A stretch of DNA of 64,000 nucleotides from assembly GCA_009911065.1 (NCBI GenBank), contig QXWR01000029.1, forward strand, positions 1 through 64,000, read 5' to 3'. This document shows, in pieces, positions 32,437 through 43,200 of this stretch (its first letter is position 1; every line of letters begins with the position of its first letter). The translations under genes were made by a program, and so were the position numbers. This DNA comes from Clostridiaceae bacterium (lineage in GTDB: Bacteria; Bacillota; Clostridia; Lachnospirales; Lachnospiraceae). The notes under the pieces are model-generated. The model saw nothing but the letters and a program-made list of their open reading frames with translations, did no database searches and was not told the origin of the DNA.

Positions 32437-34678
32437 ACTGATGAAAGAGGATTTGAAAAGGCGGATTTGGGCCGTGGCGCTGATCAGTTTAGGATTTTTC
32501 TTTTTTTATCCAGTGGTGGCGGCGTTTACAGCTGGAGAGATCAAAGAGTATACGGTGTACGCAGAGGGAATCGCCCGGTATGAAAAGCAGCTTATGGCGT
32601 GGCTCTCTTTTAATTGTGGAATGACCGTGTTTTTGATGATGGTAGCATCGCTTATTTGTGGTTTGAGCAGCTTTTCTTACTTAAATTCCAAAAGCAAAGT
32701 GGATTTCTTTCACGGAATCCCTGTAAGGAGAGAGAAGCTGTTTGCCGCCAATTTTTTTAATGGAATTTTGATTTTGGCTATCCCTTATGGAATCTGCCAG
32801 ATTTTGGCTGTATTTGTGGGGATTTCCAACGGGGCCAGCGGAATGAGACTGTGGCCAGTGGCTTTGGCAGCTTTTGGGCTGCACATTACCTATTATATTT
32901 TAATGTATTGTACTGTGGTGGTGGCGGCTATGATGACGGGTCATCTGATTATCAGCTTTTTAGGAGCCATGGTGTTTGCCTCCTATGTGCCTATGGTGGT
33001 TGCCCTGATTCTTGGATACTTTTCCGGATTTTTCAAAACTTTTGTTTCTCAGATATTTCCAGGAACCCTTTCTCACTGGATGTTTCAGTATGGGATTCGC
33101 TTTTCGCCAGTAGCTGAGTATTTGTACCAGTTGGCAAGAACCGCAGAGGACGAATCGGTTTCCATGGTGGGTGCGGTTTTGATTGCCTGGGCGGCGTCTG
33201 TGATTTTGACAGGACTTGCTTGTTTTCTCTATCAGAAACGTCCTTCCGAGGCAGCAGGAAAGGCCATGGCTTTTCCGGTTACGTGTCCGGTCATTCGGAT
33301 TCTTTTGACTTTGGTGTGTGCTTTGGGCCTTGGATTATTTTTCTACCTTGTGCGCGATTCTATGGGATGGGCTATATTTGGAATTGTGTTTGGCGGGGGA
33401 ATCTGCCATTGTGTGGTGGAGATTATTTACAATTTTGATTTTCGGAAATTGTTTTCCCATAAGCTGCAGCTTGGAATCTGTCTTTTGGCGTCATCTGCAG
33501 TGATGGTGGTGTTCCGGTATGATGTGTTTGGCTATGACCGGTATCTGCCAAAAGCAGGAGATGTGAGGGATGCGGCGGTTCACATTCAGAATATAACCGA
33601 CTGGGTGTCTTATGGACATTCGGAACAGTTCCAAAATGGATATTATGGCTGGGTGGATACTTCCGAGTACGATTATGTTATGACGCATATGAAGTATGAG
33701 GATATTGACAATCTTCTTTCCATAGCATCTGAGGGGATTGTGAAATTGGAGGAGATGAAGGCAAATCAGAGAAATTACCAATATTCTTATCAGGACAGCC
33801 AGACTTCAGAGTCTGAGGAAGAGATGATTTGGAGTCAGGTTTTGATTTGCTATACTTTAAACAGCGGGAGAAAGGTTTACCGGTCTTATCATATGCCTGT
33901 GGGAGGCAGGATTCGTCCGGCTTTGGAAAAGATGTATGTGGACGAAAATTATCAGAAGGGAATTTTTCCGGTGATGACTCTTACTGGAGAAGAGGTGGCT
34001 GCAGTTCGTTACCGGGGAGAGATGGACCAGGAGGTATGTCTGAATCAGCTGTCGGATGGAGAACAAAAGGCCCTTCTTGAAGCGTTCCAGAAAGAGTTTC
34101 AGTCTATGACGGTTTCCAAGTTGGAAAAGGAGGCTCCCATTGGTCTGATTCGGTTCAGCAAAGCCTTAGATGAGGAGGCAATCCGCTGGATGAAGAACTA
34201 TGAGAATAAGGATATGGATTATCGGTATCGCAGCCGGGGAGATAGACTTTCCATCAGAGATTTTTATCCGGTTTATCCGTCCTTTACAGAGACCATTAAA
34301 ATTTTAAACAGCTATGGAGTAAAGACGGGAGGGTATCTGGACAGTTTGGACGTGAGGGGTGTGGAGGTGCTTTGGGAATACTGGAAGGAGAGAGACAATG
34401 GAAGCTCCTATTGTACCAGCCAAAATTTCTTTGTGGAAGATTCACAGCAGATCAATGAACTTCGAAAGATCCTGGTGTCAGAACGGCTTTGTTATTATAA
34501 TCCATTCTTTCTGACAGAACCCTATCATGTGTTTTTCCTGGTGCAGAATGTGCCGGAGGATGTTGTGATAGAAGAAGAGGGGTATGAGTGGAAAGAGGAT
34601 TGGGAGAGCAGGATACAGGTAAAATTCCCCAAAGGCATGACGCCGGAATTTGTGGAAACGAGGATGAAAGAGAACTGA
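32411..34678 (+). CDS. ABC-2 type exporter permease with large C-terminal domain
   Basis: A 755-residue membrane subunit. Residues 1-370 carry about ten hydrophobic segments (for example AVALISLGFFFFYPVVAAF and AYGICQ-type loops near 120). Residues 380-755 are a soluble, probably extracytoplasmic domain rich in Tyr, Glu and Asp; its end EDVVIEEEGYEWKEDWE is strongly acidic. This size and layout resemble YtrC/YtrD-associated permeases of Clostridia, probably with a DUF6449-like tail; that family name is from memory. The start ATG 32411 lies inside the ATPase gene. Substrate unknown; the regulator type suggests a cell-envelope stress role. Confidence 0.85.
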   Translation: MTSKSLFFKLMKEDLKRRIWAVALISLGFFFFYPVVAAFTAGEIKEYTVYAEGIARYEKQLMAWLSFNCGMTVFLMMVASLICGLSSFSYLNSKSKVDFFHGIPVRREKLFAANFFNGILILAIPYGICQILAVFVGISNGASGMRLWPVALAAFGLHITYYILMYCTVVVAAMMTGHLIISFLGAMVFASYVPMVVALILGYFSGFFKTFVSQIFPGTLSHWMFQYGIRFSPVAEYLYQLARTAEDESVSMVGAVLIAWAASVILTGLACFLYQKRPSEAAGKAMAFPVTCPVIRILLTLVCALGLGLFFYLVRDSMGWAIFGIVFGGGICHCVVEIIYNFDFRKLFSHKLQLGICLLASSAVMVVFRYDVFGYDRYLPKAGDVRDAAVHIQNITDWVSYGHSEQFQNGYYGWVDTSEYDYVMTHMKYEDIDNLLSIASEGIVKLEEMKANQRNYQYSYQDSQTSESEEEMIWSQVLICYTLNSGRKVYRSYHMPVGGRIRPALEKMYVDENYQKGIFPVMTLTGEEVAAVRYRGEMDQEVCLNQLSDGEQKALLEAFQKEFQSMTVSKLEKEAPIGLIRFSKALDEEAIRWMKNYENKDMDYRYRSRGDRLSIRDFYPVYPSFTETIKILNSYGVKTGGYLDSLDVRGVEVLWEYWKERDNGSSYCTSQNFFVEDSQQINELRKILVSERLCYYNPFFLTEPYHVFFLVQNVPEDVVIEEEGYEWKEDWESRIQVKFPKGMTPEFVETRMKEN

Positions 34679-34769
34679 AATAAGGTGACAAACCACTCTG
34701 TCTTTTCTTGTAATTCTACAATGAATATGTTATTATAAAATGAGTTTTCCGGGGAAAGTGGTTGACAAA

Positions 34770-34934
34770 CTAGTATGACCCACACCAGTTACCATTATGT
34801 TTCGCGCAGGATAAATTTTCATCCTGCAAGGCGGAGGAGGGAGGCGATGTGGTGGCATCGTTGACCGACGACAACGAAGCAGGGGGAAATTTAGACAAGC
34901 GAAACATATGGTTAATTGGTGTGGGTCATACTAG
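34770..34934. repeat. CTAG-bounded 165-bp palindromic element, copy D
   Basis: Begins and ends with CTAG. The first and last 18 bases (CTAGTATGACCCACACCA) are a perfect inverted repeat, and complementarity continues imperfectly inward through ATGTTTCGC and GATAAATTT. The core has TGCAAGGCGGA, GGCGATGTGGTGGCATCG, then AACGAAGCAGGGGGAAA and TAGACAAG. It sits in the 415-base gap before the exporter operon at 35094. The ORF at 34849-35097 reads through it and is not treated as a gene. See the copies at 57568 and 57730. Confidence 0.9.
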
Positions 34935-35093
34935 GGGGGTAAAATGGATTGATACATTTTCAAACAGACCAAAACATTCAGGAGAAGGGACCCTTTTTGC
35001 AGAAAGTAAATCTGCATATATGAGGGAAAAGGGGGTTTGTGAGGAGAAGAAAAATGGGGTGTCAGCAGATGGACTGGAAGGGAGTTTAAAAAA

Positions 35094-36404
35094 ATGACAG
35101 ATCAGGAATTTGAGAGGGAGCTGGCGGATCAGATGGCTGTGGATTCGCCAGGGAAAAAGAAAAAAGGGAAAAAGAGCGGAAGGTTCTGGACAAAGAAAAA
35201 GTTGATTTTGATTGGAGTGACAGCGGTAGCTGTCGCTCTGATTGTGATTCTGATGAAAATGAGTGGAAATAAGAACGGGGTTATGATGGTTTCTACGGCT
35301 CCCTTGGAAAAGGGTAACATTCAAGAGGTGCTTTCCATCAGCGGTCCCATTTCTGGAACGGACAGTGCAGAGGTGGTGTCCCGGCTTCACGCAGAGATTT
35401 TGGAGATTCTGGTGAAGGAGGGGGATAAGGTGAAGGCAGGAGAAGTGCTTGCCAGATTGGACCCTGAAGATGTGCAGAAGGAAGTGGAGATTGCCCAAAA
35501 TGCCTACAATCTGGCAGTGGCTGAGCGAAGCGAGGCCCAGCTTCAGGCGGAGACTGGGTATGCCAAGGCCAGACAGGACGAGCTGGCGGCAAAGAGAGAT
35601 TATGACCGGAAGGCCATGCTGTATGCAGGAGGGGATGTGTCCCAAATGGAACTGGAGGAGGCCAGGGATGTGCTGGCAGAGGCGTCCAGACAGGTGGCTA
35701 CATACCGGGTAAAAAATGGAAAAGCAGTGGCAAATGAGTCCTATGATCTGCGGATTCGCAATGCTGAGTTTGAGTTGGAGAAAAAGAAAAAAGAGCTGGA
35801 GGAGATTGAGGTCACAAGTCCCATTGACGGCACTGTGGTTCGTGTGAATACACGGGTGGGCCGTTTTGCGGACATTGTGGAGGAGGATCGTCCTTTGTTT
35901 GCCATTGACAATCTGGAAAATCTGGAGATGAAGATCAATGTAAGCGAATATTCGATCGGGAAGGTGCAGATGGGACAGAAGGCGGAGATCTCTGCAGACA
36001 TTTTAAATGGCCAGACTGTAGAAGGGGTGATTACCGCCATCTCTCCCACTGGTGAAGAAAAAGGCGGCGGTTCAACAGAGCGGGTTATTCCCACCACCAT
36101 TCAGATTCAAAAAGGAGACACAAAGCTTATTGCCGGAATTACTGCCAGAGCGAAAATTGTGTTAAATGAGTCCAATGACGTATGGGTCGTGCCCATAGGG
36201 GCATTGGTGGAACAAGAGAGCGGTCCTTGTATTGCTGCTGTGGAAAATAACATTGTAAAGATGATCCCAGTTGAGACTGGCGTGGAAAGTGACGTACAGG
36301 TGGAGATTATGGGAGAAGGACTGACCGAGGGGATTTTTTACATCACTTCTCCAGGTCCTTTCCTAACGGATGGCATGACGGTGGCAGCTGTCCCCATGCA
36401 GTGA
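35094..36404 (+). CDS. MacA/HlyD-like exporter adaptor protein
   Basis: A 436-residue membrane-fusion-type adaptor. A Lys-rich cytoplasmic N-terminus is followed by one membrane helix (about 38-58). Then come a lipoyl half-motif (IQEVLSISGPISG, ILEILVKEGDKVKAGEVLARLD), a long coiled-coil hairpin (about 125-235) and the second lipoyl half (ITSPIDGTVVRVNTRVG). A beta-barrel and C-terminal domain complete the family length. AGGGAG precedes the ATG. It forms an operon with a MacB-type ATPase and two FtsX-type permeases. In a Gram-positive cell this would be a one-membrane exporter of peptides, drugs or lipids. Confidence 0.92.
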   Translation: MTDQEFERELADQMAVDSPGKKKKGKKSGRFWTKKKLILIGVTAVAVALIVILMKMSGNKNGVMMVSTAPLEKGNIQEVLSISGPISGTDSAEVVSRLHAEILEILVKEGDKVKAGEVLARLDPEDVQKEVEIAQNAYNLAVAERSEAQLQAETGYAKARQDELAAKRDYDRKAMLYAGGDVSQMELEEARDVLAEASRQVATYRVKNGKAVANESYDLRIRNAEFELEKKKKELEEIEVTSPIDGTVVRVNTRVGRFADIVEEDRPLFAIDNLENLEMKINVSEYSIGKVQMGQKAEISADILNGQTVEGVITAISPTGEEKGGGSTERVIPTTIQIQKGDTKLIAGITARAKIVLNESNDVWVVPIGALVEQESGPCIAAVENNIVKMIPVETGVESDVQVEIMGEGLTEGIFYITSPGPFLTDGMTVAAVPMQ

Positions 36405-36417
36405 TGGAGGATGGGCC

Positions 36418-37281
36418 ATGAGACAAGATAAGCAAAACGGGAGGAATTGGTGGACCTTTCGAAAAAAGGACCAGCTTCCGGATTATATGACGGAAAACGT
36501 CCAGGAGGATTTGATTCGTCTGGAAGATATGGTGAAAATCTATGACACAGGCGTATTGAAGGTTTTGGGCTTGAAACGAATTAACCTGACCATCCATCGG
36601 GGAGAGTTTGTGGCAATCATGGGACAGTCTGGGTCTGGAAAGTCTACTCTTATGAATATTTTAGGATGTCTGGACCGGCCTTCTATTGGTCATTATTATC
36701 TGGACGGAGTGGATGTGGCAGCCATGAATCCAGATGAATTGTCCCTTATCCGCAACCGGAAAATCGGCTTTGTGTTCCAGTCTTTCAATTTGATTTCCCG
36801 GACTTCGGCTTTGAAAAATGTAGAACTGCCTATGACCTATGCCCGAAAAGGCAAAAGGTTCAGAGAGGAGCGGGCGCGGGTTTTGTTAGAGCGGGTGGGA
36901 CTTGGAAAAAGGGCGGATCATATGCCCAATGAGCTTTCCGGAGGCCAGCGCCAGCGGGTGGCCATTGCCCGCGCCCTTGCCAATGAGCCGCCTCTTCTTC
37001 TGGCAGATGAACCGACGGGAAATCTGGATACAGCGGCATCCATAGAGATCATGGAGCTGTTTTCCCAGCTTCACAAAGAGGGAACAACTGTGGTGGTCGT
37101 TACCCATGAGGAGGAGATTGCAGCGTTTACCGAGCGGATTATCCGGTTTCGGGACGGGGAGATCGTCAGTGATTGCCCCAATGTGCCAAGGCAGCCGAAA
37201 GAACAGGAAAAAATCGATTCTGCCGGGAATGAAATAAAGGCAGAAGGGTTGGGAGAGGACGGAAACAAGGCTTTATGTTAG
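36418..37281 (+). CDS. MacB-type ABC transporter ATP-binding protein
   Basis: A 287-residue ATPase of the LolD/MacB group. Walker A is GQSGSGKST (about 70-78), the Q-loop FVFQSFNLI, signature [15 protein letters not shown] and Walker [13 protein letters not shown]. An unusual N-terminal extension of about 35 basic and aromatic residues (starting [19 protein letters not shown]) precedes the normal family start. GGAGG lies before ATG 36418, which supports including it; ATG 36487 is the alternative. The gene overlaps the first permease by 7 bases. Confidence 0.94.
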   Translation: MRQDKQNGRNWWTFRKKDQLPDYMTENVQEDLIRLEDMVKIYDTGVLKVLGLKRINLTIHRGEFVAIMGQSGSGKSTLMNILGCLDRPSIGHYYLDGVDVAAMNPDELSLIRNRKIGFVFQSFNLISRTSALKNVELPMTYARKGKRFREERARVLLERVGLGKRADHMPNELSGGQRQRVAIARALANEPPLLLADEPTGNLDTAASIEIMELFSQLHKEGTTVVVVTHEEEIAAFTERIIRFRDGEIVSDCPNVPRQPKEQEKIDSAGNEIKAEGLGEDGNKALC

Positions 37282-38486
37282 TGGAAAATATGAAGATGGC
37301 CTTTTCTGCCATACGCGCCAGTAAAATGCGGTCGTTCCTTACTATGCTTGGAATTATCATTGGAATCGGCTCGGTGATCTCCATTGTATCCATTGGAGAT
37401 ACCATGCAGCGGTTGTTTGCAGATTTGTATGAAAAGATCGGCATTACTCAGGCATATATTGCCATTGGCTATTGGGTGGACGAATGGCGGGAAAGCGATT
37501 ACTTTAATTTGGAAGAGATGGAGCGGATTAAGGAGATTTTTGGGGACGAAATCGCCTATATGGATTGCGATACACAGACATCTGCCGATGCTTCCTGGGG
37601 CAGAACCACCGTAAAGTTTAATTTTACGGGAATTGACTACAATTATCCGGAGGTTCAGCCTGTGAATCTGATTTATGGAAGATTTATAAATGAGGGAGAT
37701 GTTTTGGGGCGCAGGAAAAATGTGGTTATGGACACAGTCAGCGCAACCAATCTGTTTGGAGAGGAAAATGTAGTGGGCAAAACCTTTCGAACCACTCTTT
37801 TTGGTACTACCGATGAATACACGGTGGTGGGGGTGTATCAAAAAGATATGGACCCGTTTCAGGCTATGATGATGGGGGCAAGCACAGAGGGAGGGGAGGC
37901 TTTTCTGCCCTATACGATTCTTACCTGGCCCAATGATTTGATCTATGATCTGAGGTTTTTCTGCCGGGATGAGAACACCATGGATGAAGTGTGTGCCAAT
38001 ATAAAAAGTTATGTAGCCAGAACAAAGGACCGGAGGCCGGAGGATTTCCGGCTGATCACAGCCAAAGATCAGATGGGACAGTGGAACGGGATACTGGGAG
38101 GCGTTTCCATGGCAGTGGGAGGAATTGCAGCCATCTCTCTTTTGGTGGGAGGCATTGGGATTATGAATATTATGCTGGTGTCTGTGACTGAGCGGACCAG
38201 AGAAATCGGAATCCGCAAAAGTTTGGGGGCAAGGACCAAGGATATTATGGTGCAGTTTTTAACAGAGTCAGCCATATTGTCTGCCTGCGGCGGAATCTTA
38301 GGAACCATGTTGGGAGGCGGGCTGGTTATGGCCGGCGGGATTTTGATGGGAATTTCTACTGTGGTCCGGCCTGGAGTGGTGCTTTTGGCAGTAGGATTTT
38401 CCGCTATAGTCGGGGTGTTTTTCGGACTTTATCCGGCGTCAAAAGCAGCAAAAAAAGATCCCATTGATGCGCTGCGGTATGAGTAG
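37275..38486 (+). CDS. FtsX/MacB-type ABC transporter permease, copy 1
   Basis: A 403-residue permease with the MacB_PCD layout. One N-terminal helix (SFLTMLGIIIGIGSVISIVS) is followed by a large extracytoplasmic domain (about 45-270). Three C-terminal helices complete it, with the conserved ISLLVGGIGIMNIMLVSVTERTREIGIRKSLGA. It overlaps the ATPase gene. The gene immediately downstream is a close paralogue in the same frame length, so the two may form a heterodimer. Confidence 0.93.
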   Translation: MLVENMKMAFSAIRASKMRSFLTMLGIIIGIGSVISIVSIGDTMQRLFADLYEKIGITQAYIAIGYWVDEWRESDYFNLEEMERIKEIFGDEIAYMDCDTQTSADASWGRTTVKFNFTGIDYNYPEVQPVNLIYGRFINEGDVLGRRKNVVMDTVSATNLFGEENVVGKTFRTTLFGTTDEYTVVGVYQKDMDPFQAMMMGASTEGGEAFLPYTILTWPNDLIYDLRFFCRDENTMDEVCANIKSYVARTKDRRPEDFRLITAKDQMGQWNGILGGVSMAVGGIAAISLLVGGIGIMNIMLVSVTERTREIGIRKSLGARTKDIMVQFLTESAILSACGGILGTMLGGGLVMAGGILMGISTVVRPGVVLLAVGFSAIVGVFFGLYPASKAAKKDPIDALRYE

Positions 38487-38498
38487 AGGAGGAATCGT

Positions 38499-39710
38499 AT
38501 GTTGGTGGAAAATATGAAAATGGCATTCTCCGCCATAAGAGCCAACAAAATGCGCTCGTTTCTCACCATGCTGGGAATCATTATTGGCATTGGGTCGGTG
38601 ATTGCCATTGTGTCCATTGGAGATACCATGAAAAGTGCGTTTGAGGGCCTTTACAAGGATATAGGGGTTACACAGGCATATTTGTATATTGGGTATTGGG
38701 TGGATGATGTAAGGCAGAGCGATTATTTTACTTTGGATGAAATGGAGCGAATCAAGGAGGTTTTTGGGGACGAGATTGCCTATATTGACTGCAGCTCCTA
38801 TGCCTCCGCAGATGCAGTCAGCGGTAAGACGACAGTAAAATTCAGTTTTACGGGAATTGACTATAACTATCCGAATGTTCAGCCTGTAAATTTGATCTAT
38901 GGAAGATTTTTAAATGAAGGGGATATTTTGGGCCGCAGGAAAAATGTGGTTATGGATACGGTCAGCGCCAACAATCTGTTTGGGGTGGAAAATGCCGTGG
39001 GAAAGACCTTTCGGACTACCCTTTACGGATATACAGATGAATATACGGTAATCGGGATTTACAGAAAAGAACAGGGACCTCTTCAGGCTATGATGATGGG
39101 GGCCAGCACAGAAGGCGGCGAGGCGTATCTGCCTTATACGATTCTTACCTGGCCCAATGATTATTTTTATAATCTCCACATATATGCAGAAAATGAGGAA
39201 CACATGGATGATTTTTACAACCGGCTGAAGGCTTATGTGGCAAAGATGAAAGACCGGAAACCAGAGGATTTCCGGTTAAGTACCGTGAAGGATGAGATGG
39301 GAAGCGTCAGCGGAATGTTAGGTAAGATGGCATTAGCAGTGGGAGGAATTGCAGCCATCTCTCTTTTGGTGGGAGGCATTGGGATTATGAACATTATGCT
39401 GGTGTCTGTGACTGAGCGGACCAGAGAAATCGGAATCCGAAAGAGTCTGGGAGCCAGAACCAGGGATGTTTTGATTCAGTTTTTAACCGAATCTGCTATT
39501 TTGTCTGCCTGCGGCGGGATTTTAGGCACCATGCTGGGAGGAGGACTGGTGACAGTCGGTGGCATGATCATGGGAATCCCCACGGTAATCCGGCCGGGGG
39601 TGGTCCTTTTGGCAGTGGGATTTTCTGCCATGGTGGGGGTGTTTTTTGGAATTTATCCTGCCTCCAAGGCAGCCAAGAAAGATCCCATTGAGGCCCTTCG
39701 GTATGAGTAG
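38499..39710 (+). CDS. FtsX/MacB-type ABC transporter permease, copy 2
   Basis: A 403-residue paralogue of the preceding gene with the same layout and length, clearly similar along its whole length. The first 40 residues differ at only a few positions. A 104-bp block (38112-38215 and 39336-39439), coding for the conserved C-terminal helix and following loop, is identical between copies except for one synonymous base. Divergence is greater in the extracytoplasmic domain, for example WVDEWRESDYF versus WVDDVRQSDYF. AGGAGG precedes the ATG. Last gene of the exporter operon. Confidence 0.93.
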   Translation: MLVENMKMAFSAIRANKMRSFLTMLGIIIGIGSVIAIVSIGDTMKSAFEGLYKDIGVTQAYLYIGYWVDDVRQSDYFTLDEMERIKEVFGDEIAYIDCSSYASADAVSGKTTVKFSFTGIDYNYPNVQPVNLIYGRFLNEGDILGRRKNVVMDTVSANNLFGVENAVGKTFRTTLYGYTDEYTVIGIYRKEQGPLQAMMMGASTEGGEAYLPYTILTWPNDYFYNLHIYAENEEHMDDFYNRLKAYVAKMKDRKPEDFRLSTVKDEMGSVSGMLGKMALAVGGIAAISLLVGGIGIMNIMLVSVTERTREIGIRKSLGARTRDVLIQFLTESAILSACGGILGTMLGGGLVTVGGMIMGIPTVIRPGVVLLAVGFSAMVGVFFGIYPASKAAKKDPIEALRYE

Positions 39711-39804
39711 ACGGATGGGAGAGAAGGGATTTTAAGTGGCAGCCGGACAATGATGCAAATAACGAGCGCTTGCCATAAACAGGAGATGAAAAAGGGGGAA
39801 AGCC

Positions 39805-40248
39805 ATGAAACTGCGTGTAAATGTAAAAAGTATGGGGAAAAAGCCAAAGGCAGTGACAGAGACCATCTGTACCATTGCCGGACGTCCAAAGACAGTGAAG
39901 GAATTGATTCTGGCAGTGGTGGATTCCCAGGTGGAAGAGTATAACCAGCGTGTGGAGGCGTCCAAGGGACAACTGGAAGCATATCCAAAAGTGCTTTCTT
40001 GTCTGACAAAAGAGTTCATAGACCAGCAGGCAGAAGGAGGAAGAATAAGTTTTGGCATAAATTATGGTGACAGGAAGGCGGATTTAAAGGCAGCAAGGGA
40101 GAATGGGATACAGTGTTTTGAGGATGGGATTTATCGGATTTTTATGGACGGACAGCCGTTAGAGGCTTTAGAAGATACGGTGGAAATCACTGAGGAGAAT
40201 GTATTTACGTTTGTCCGGTTGACAATGTTAGCAGGAAGGATGTGGTAA
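39805..40248 (+). CDS. Small protein upstream of the DUF4132-type protein
   Basis: A 147-residue soluble protein without signal peptide or membrane helix. The N-terminal half starts MKLRVNVKSMGKKPKAV and includes RPKTVKELILAVVDSQVEEY; the C-terminal half ends DTVEITEENVFTFVRLTML. I do not recognise a family. AAAAAGGGGGAAAG precedes ATG 39805. The stop lies one base before the start of the 1753-residue gene, so the two are almost certainly cotranslated and probably work together. Confidence 0.8.
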   Translation: MKLRVNVKSMGKKPKAVTETICTIAGRPKTVKELILAVVDSQVEEYNQRVEASKGQLEAYPKVLSCLTKEFIDQQAEGGRISFGINYGDRKADLKAARENGIQCFEDGIYRIFMDGQPLEALEDTVEITEENVFTFVRLTMLAGRMW

Positions 40249-40249
40249 A

Positions 40250-43200
40250 ATGGCGGAGATGAATTGGGAGACCCGGAGAAAGATTGCACAAAAGAGGGAA
40301 GAAGCGTTTGAAAAACGGAGAGAAAAGCTTAAAGGAGAGGAAAGGGAGCTGGCATTGGCTTTGAACAGAGGCTATTTTGCAGGAAGTGAGCAGCTTCGAA
40401 AAATTCAGGAGGAATTTTATTCTCATCCGGAGAAAAAGCCTTCCCAGTGGTTTGTTCCCCCAGGAGAAAAGAAATCTGGCCTTTCGGTGGTTCGGCAGGA
40501 GTTTTTAAATACCTTTGTTCCCAAACCGATGCAGCCTTCTTTTCTTTTGATCATTGATAAATTGAATCAGTTTCCCTTTGCCAGGGGATGGGGGCGGAGG
40601 AGTGTGCGGACCGCTGGCTATGGCCCTCAGATTTACGAGGTGTTTTCTCTTTTAAAGGTCTATGAAAAGCTGTTTTATTTTGGACAGTACAAGCTGGAGG
40701 ATTACATACTCGGAAGGTTGGATGAAGAACGGCTAAGTTACATCCGCAGTGAATATACCTTTACCTTTGATTTTGGTTATCTGTATGCAGCTGAGATTGA
40801 CCGGGGGAATGAGGCGGTGATTCAGGCTCTGCGGGATGTAATTTACAGTGAAAACAATACTTCCTATCTGGACCGGGAGATGATTCGGGGAATCCTTCGC
40901 TCCAGCCACAAAGAGCTTCAGGAAAGTTTGTGTAAGCTTCTTCTGGCGGCGCGGCTTCAGGAGGGGCTTCGTCAGGCGATCTGCGAGTCCATGGATGAGG
41001 GAACGACAGAGGCTTTTCTTATGCTTTTGCAGGTGATTGAGGATAATAACCTGATTCGTTTTTCTTCTGTGCAGCGGTCTGTGTCTGTGTGGATTGGCAT
41101 TGGGGACCCGGAGCATACGGAGCGAATTACAGGGAAGCTGCTGGCTTTGATGGATAAGTGTCTGCGGGATGGGGAATTTTGCAAGGAACAGCTGGCCACA
41201 GAGGATGCGATTGGAATTAGTGTTGCATTGTGGGCTTTGGGATTTTATGAAGTGGAGGATGCCATTTCTTCCATGAAGAAATTGGTGGATCATGGGACAA
41301 GACATCAGAGACTGGCTGTCTCTTATTACAACCAGATGATTCATGATGAGAAACTTCGTAGTCAGGTGGCGGAAAAGATCCTGTTGGAATATGGAGAGGA
41401 TTTGGAACTGGCGGCGGCGTATATGCCGGTCTTTCTAGCACGGACACACAAATGGATTCATGATGTTTTGGACGGGCGTCTGTATGACTCCAAACCAAGA
41501 AAACCAAAGACCATGGACATTCAGGACTGTTTTGGGGACCGGCAGAAGGCAGAGCGGTTATATCAGCGCTTTCAGAATATTTACCAGCAGCTTCCAAAAA
41601 AAGGGTTGGTATACAATCCTTGTATTTTTCCCTGGTATAAAGTGGAATTAGAGCCTTCGTCTGTAATCACTCAGCTGGTGTTTTTGGCTTATGTTCTTGG
41701 GGATGAGGAGAAAATCACTTCTATGGCAGAGCTTTTGGGGGAAAGTGTCAGCACAGACCGGGCCAATCTTCTAAATCTTTTGCTCTATGAACCGTCTGGA
41801 GAACGGCAGCGGCAGCTGGTGATTGGATATATGGGAAATGCAGACACAAAAACTTCTGCTTACGGGGTGGATATTGTAAAGCGGCTTGACCTGACACAAG
41901 AGGAGTACCAGCAGGTGGAGGAGCTTTTGCGCTTTAAGAGAAGCCAGCTTCGGAATATTCTCATTGAGCTTTTGATGGATCAGCCGGAAAAAAATATAGA
42001 TGCATGTTTAAAGCGGCTTTTAAAGGATAAGAGGGAAGAGAAGCGCACCGCAGGACTGGATATGCTTTTGCGACTTTCCAAAGAGGAAAAGCGGGCTGCT
42101 CTTTATGAGCGGGTGAGGGGGATGGCTTCTTTGGTGGAGAAGCCATCCGATAAGGAGAAGATTTTGCTGGCAGAGCTTTTGGGAGATCAGAAAGAGGCAG
42201 TGGAAGAGAAAAAAGGTTATGGAATCTATGACCCGGATGCCCCGGAGGAGCTGCTTGGGCCTGGGCCAGAAGAGCCTTTGGCCGATCCTGCGGGACTTTT
42301 GGCCCGGTTTATGCCATTGTCCTGGGACAAGGCTGCCGAAAAGATACAAAAGCTGGATCAGCTGTTTCAGGATAACAAGGATTATGAGTACACTAATTAT
42401 AGCGGAGAAAAAACTCTTTTGGGAAACGCTTACTCTGTTTTAATGGGAAGGGAAGAAGTCAATGTCAATGGGCAGGGCAGAATGGAAGATTATCCTCTTT
42501 CCCACATCTTTCTTCGTTTTTATCAGGAGGAGATCAACGATTATTTTCAAGCGGTGCAAATGAGGGAAATGCTTCATTGGGGAGGAAATTCAGCGGCAAA
42601 AAACGCTGCCAAATTGTTTTACGAGACCGTGTTTGGGTGCGTGCCGGAAACACCAAGATCTCTCAGTCTGAAATATCGAAATCATGTGGCGACCGTCCTG
42701 AAGCTTTACATGGAACAGTTTGAGGATAAAAAGATGGTTTTGGATACAGGAGTCCGGCTTTTAAATGGGCTTTATCCGGTGATCAATTCGGAAAACAAGA
42801 TCATTCGTTATGAATATACTACCATGACTGGAAGAAAAGCAGAAACCACAACCTGCATATCCAATCTGTTTTTGTTTTCCAGGTATTTTACGAAAATTTC
42901 TCAGTGGGAGAATGAGGAGGATTTTAAGCGGGGGTTTGCTGCAACCTGGAAGCTGGAGGTGAAATGTCAGGATAGCAGAAAGAGAAGACGGTTTATTCCG
43001 GTTGGCGGCAACACCGGAGATACTGCCATGACCGGGATTCGCCCTTACTGGTTTTTCAAGGCATATCATATGGGGATGATCTCTTTGGATATTTTGTATA
43101 AGGCTGTCTTAGAGTACTTTGCCAGAGAAGATTGTTTGAAGGTGCTGTGCGAGGTGAAAAAGGGAGAGGGTATCAAACCGAAAAACCGCCATGTTTTGGA

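Noticed and set aside
34849-35097. Open frame of 82 codons before the exporter adaptor gene
   Set aside because: It runs through palindromic element D and lacks a ribosome site; codon content reflects the repeat.
34926-35645. Minus-strand open frame of 239 codons
   Set aside because: It is antisense to the MacA-like gene, which has clear domains and ribosome site; the antisense frame is a composition effect.
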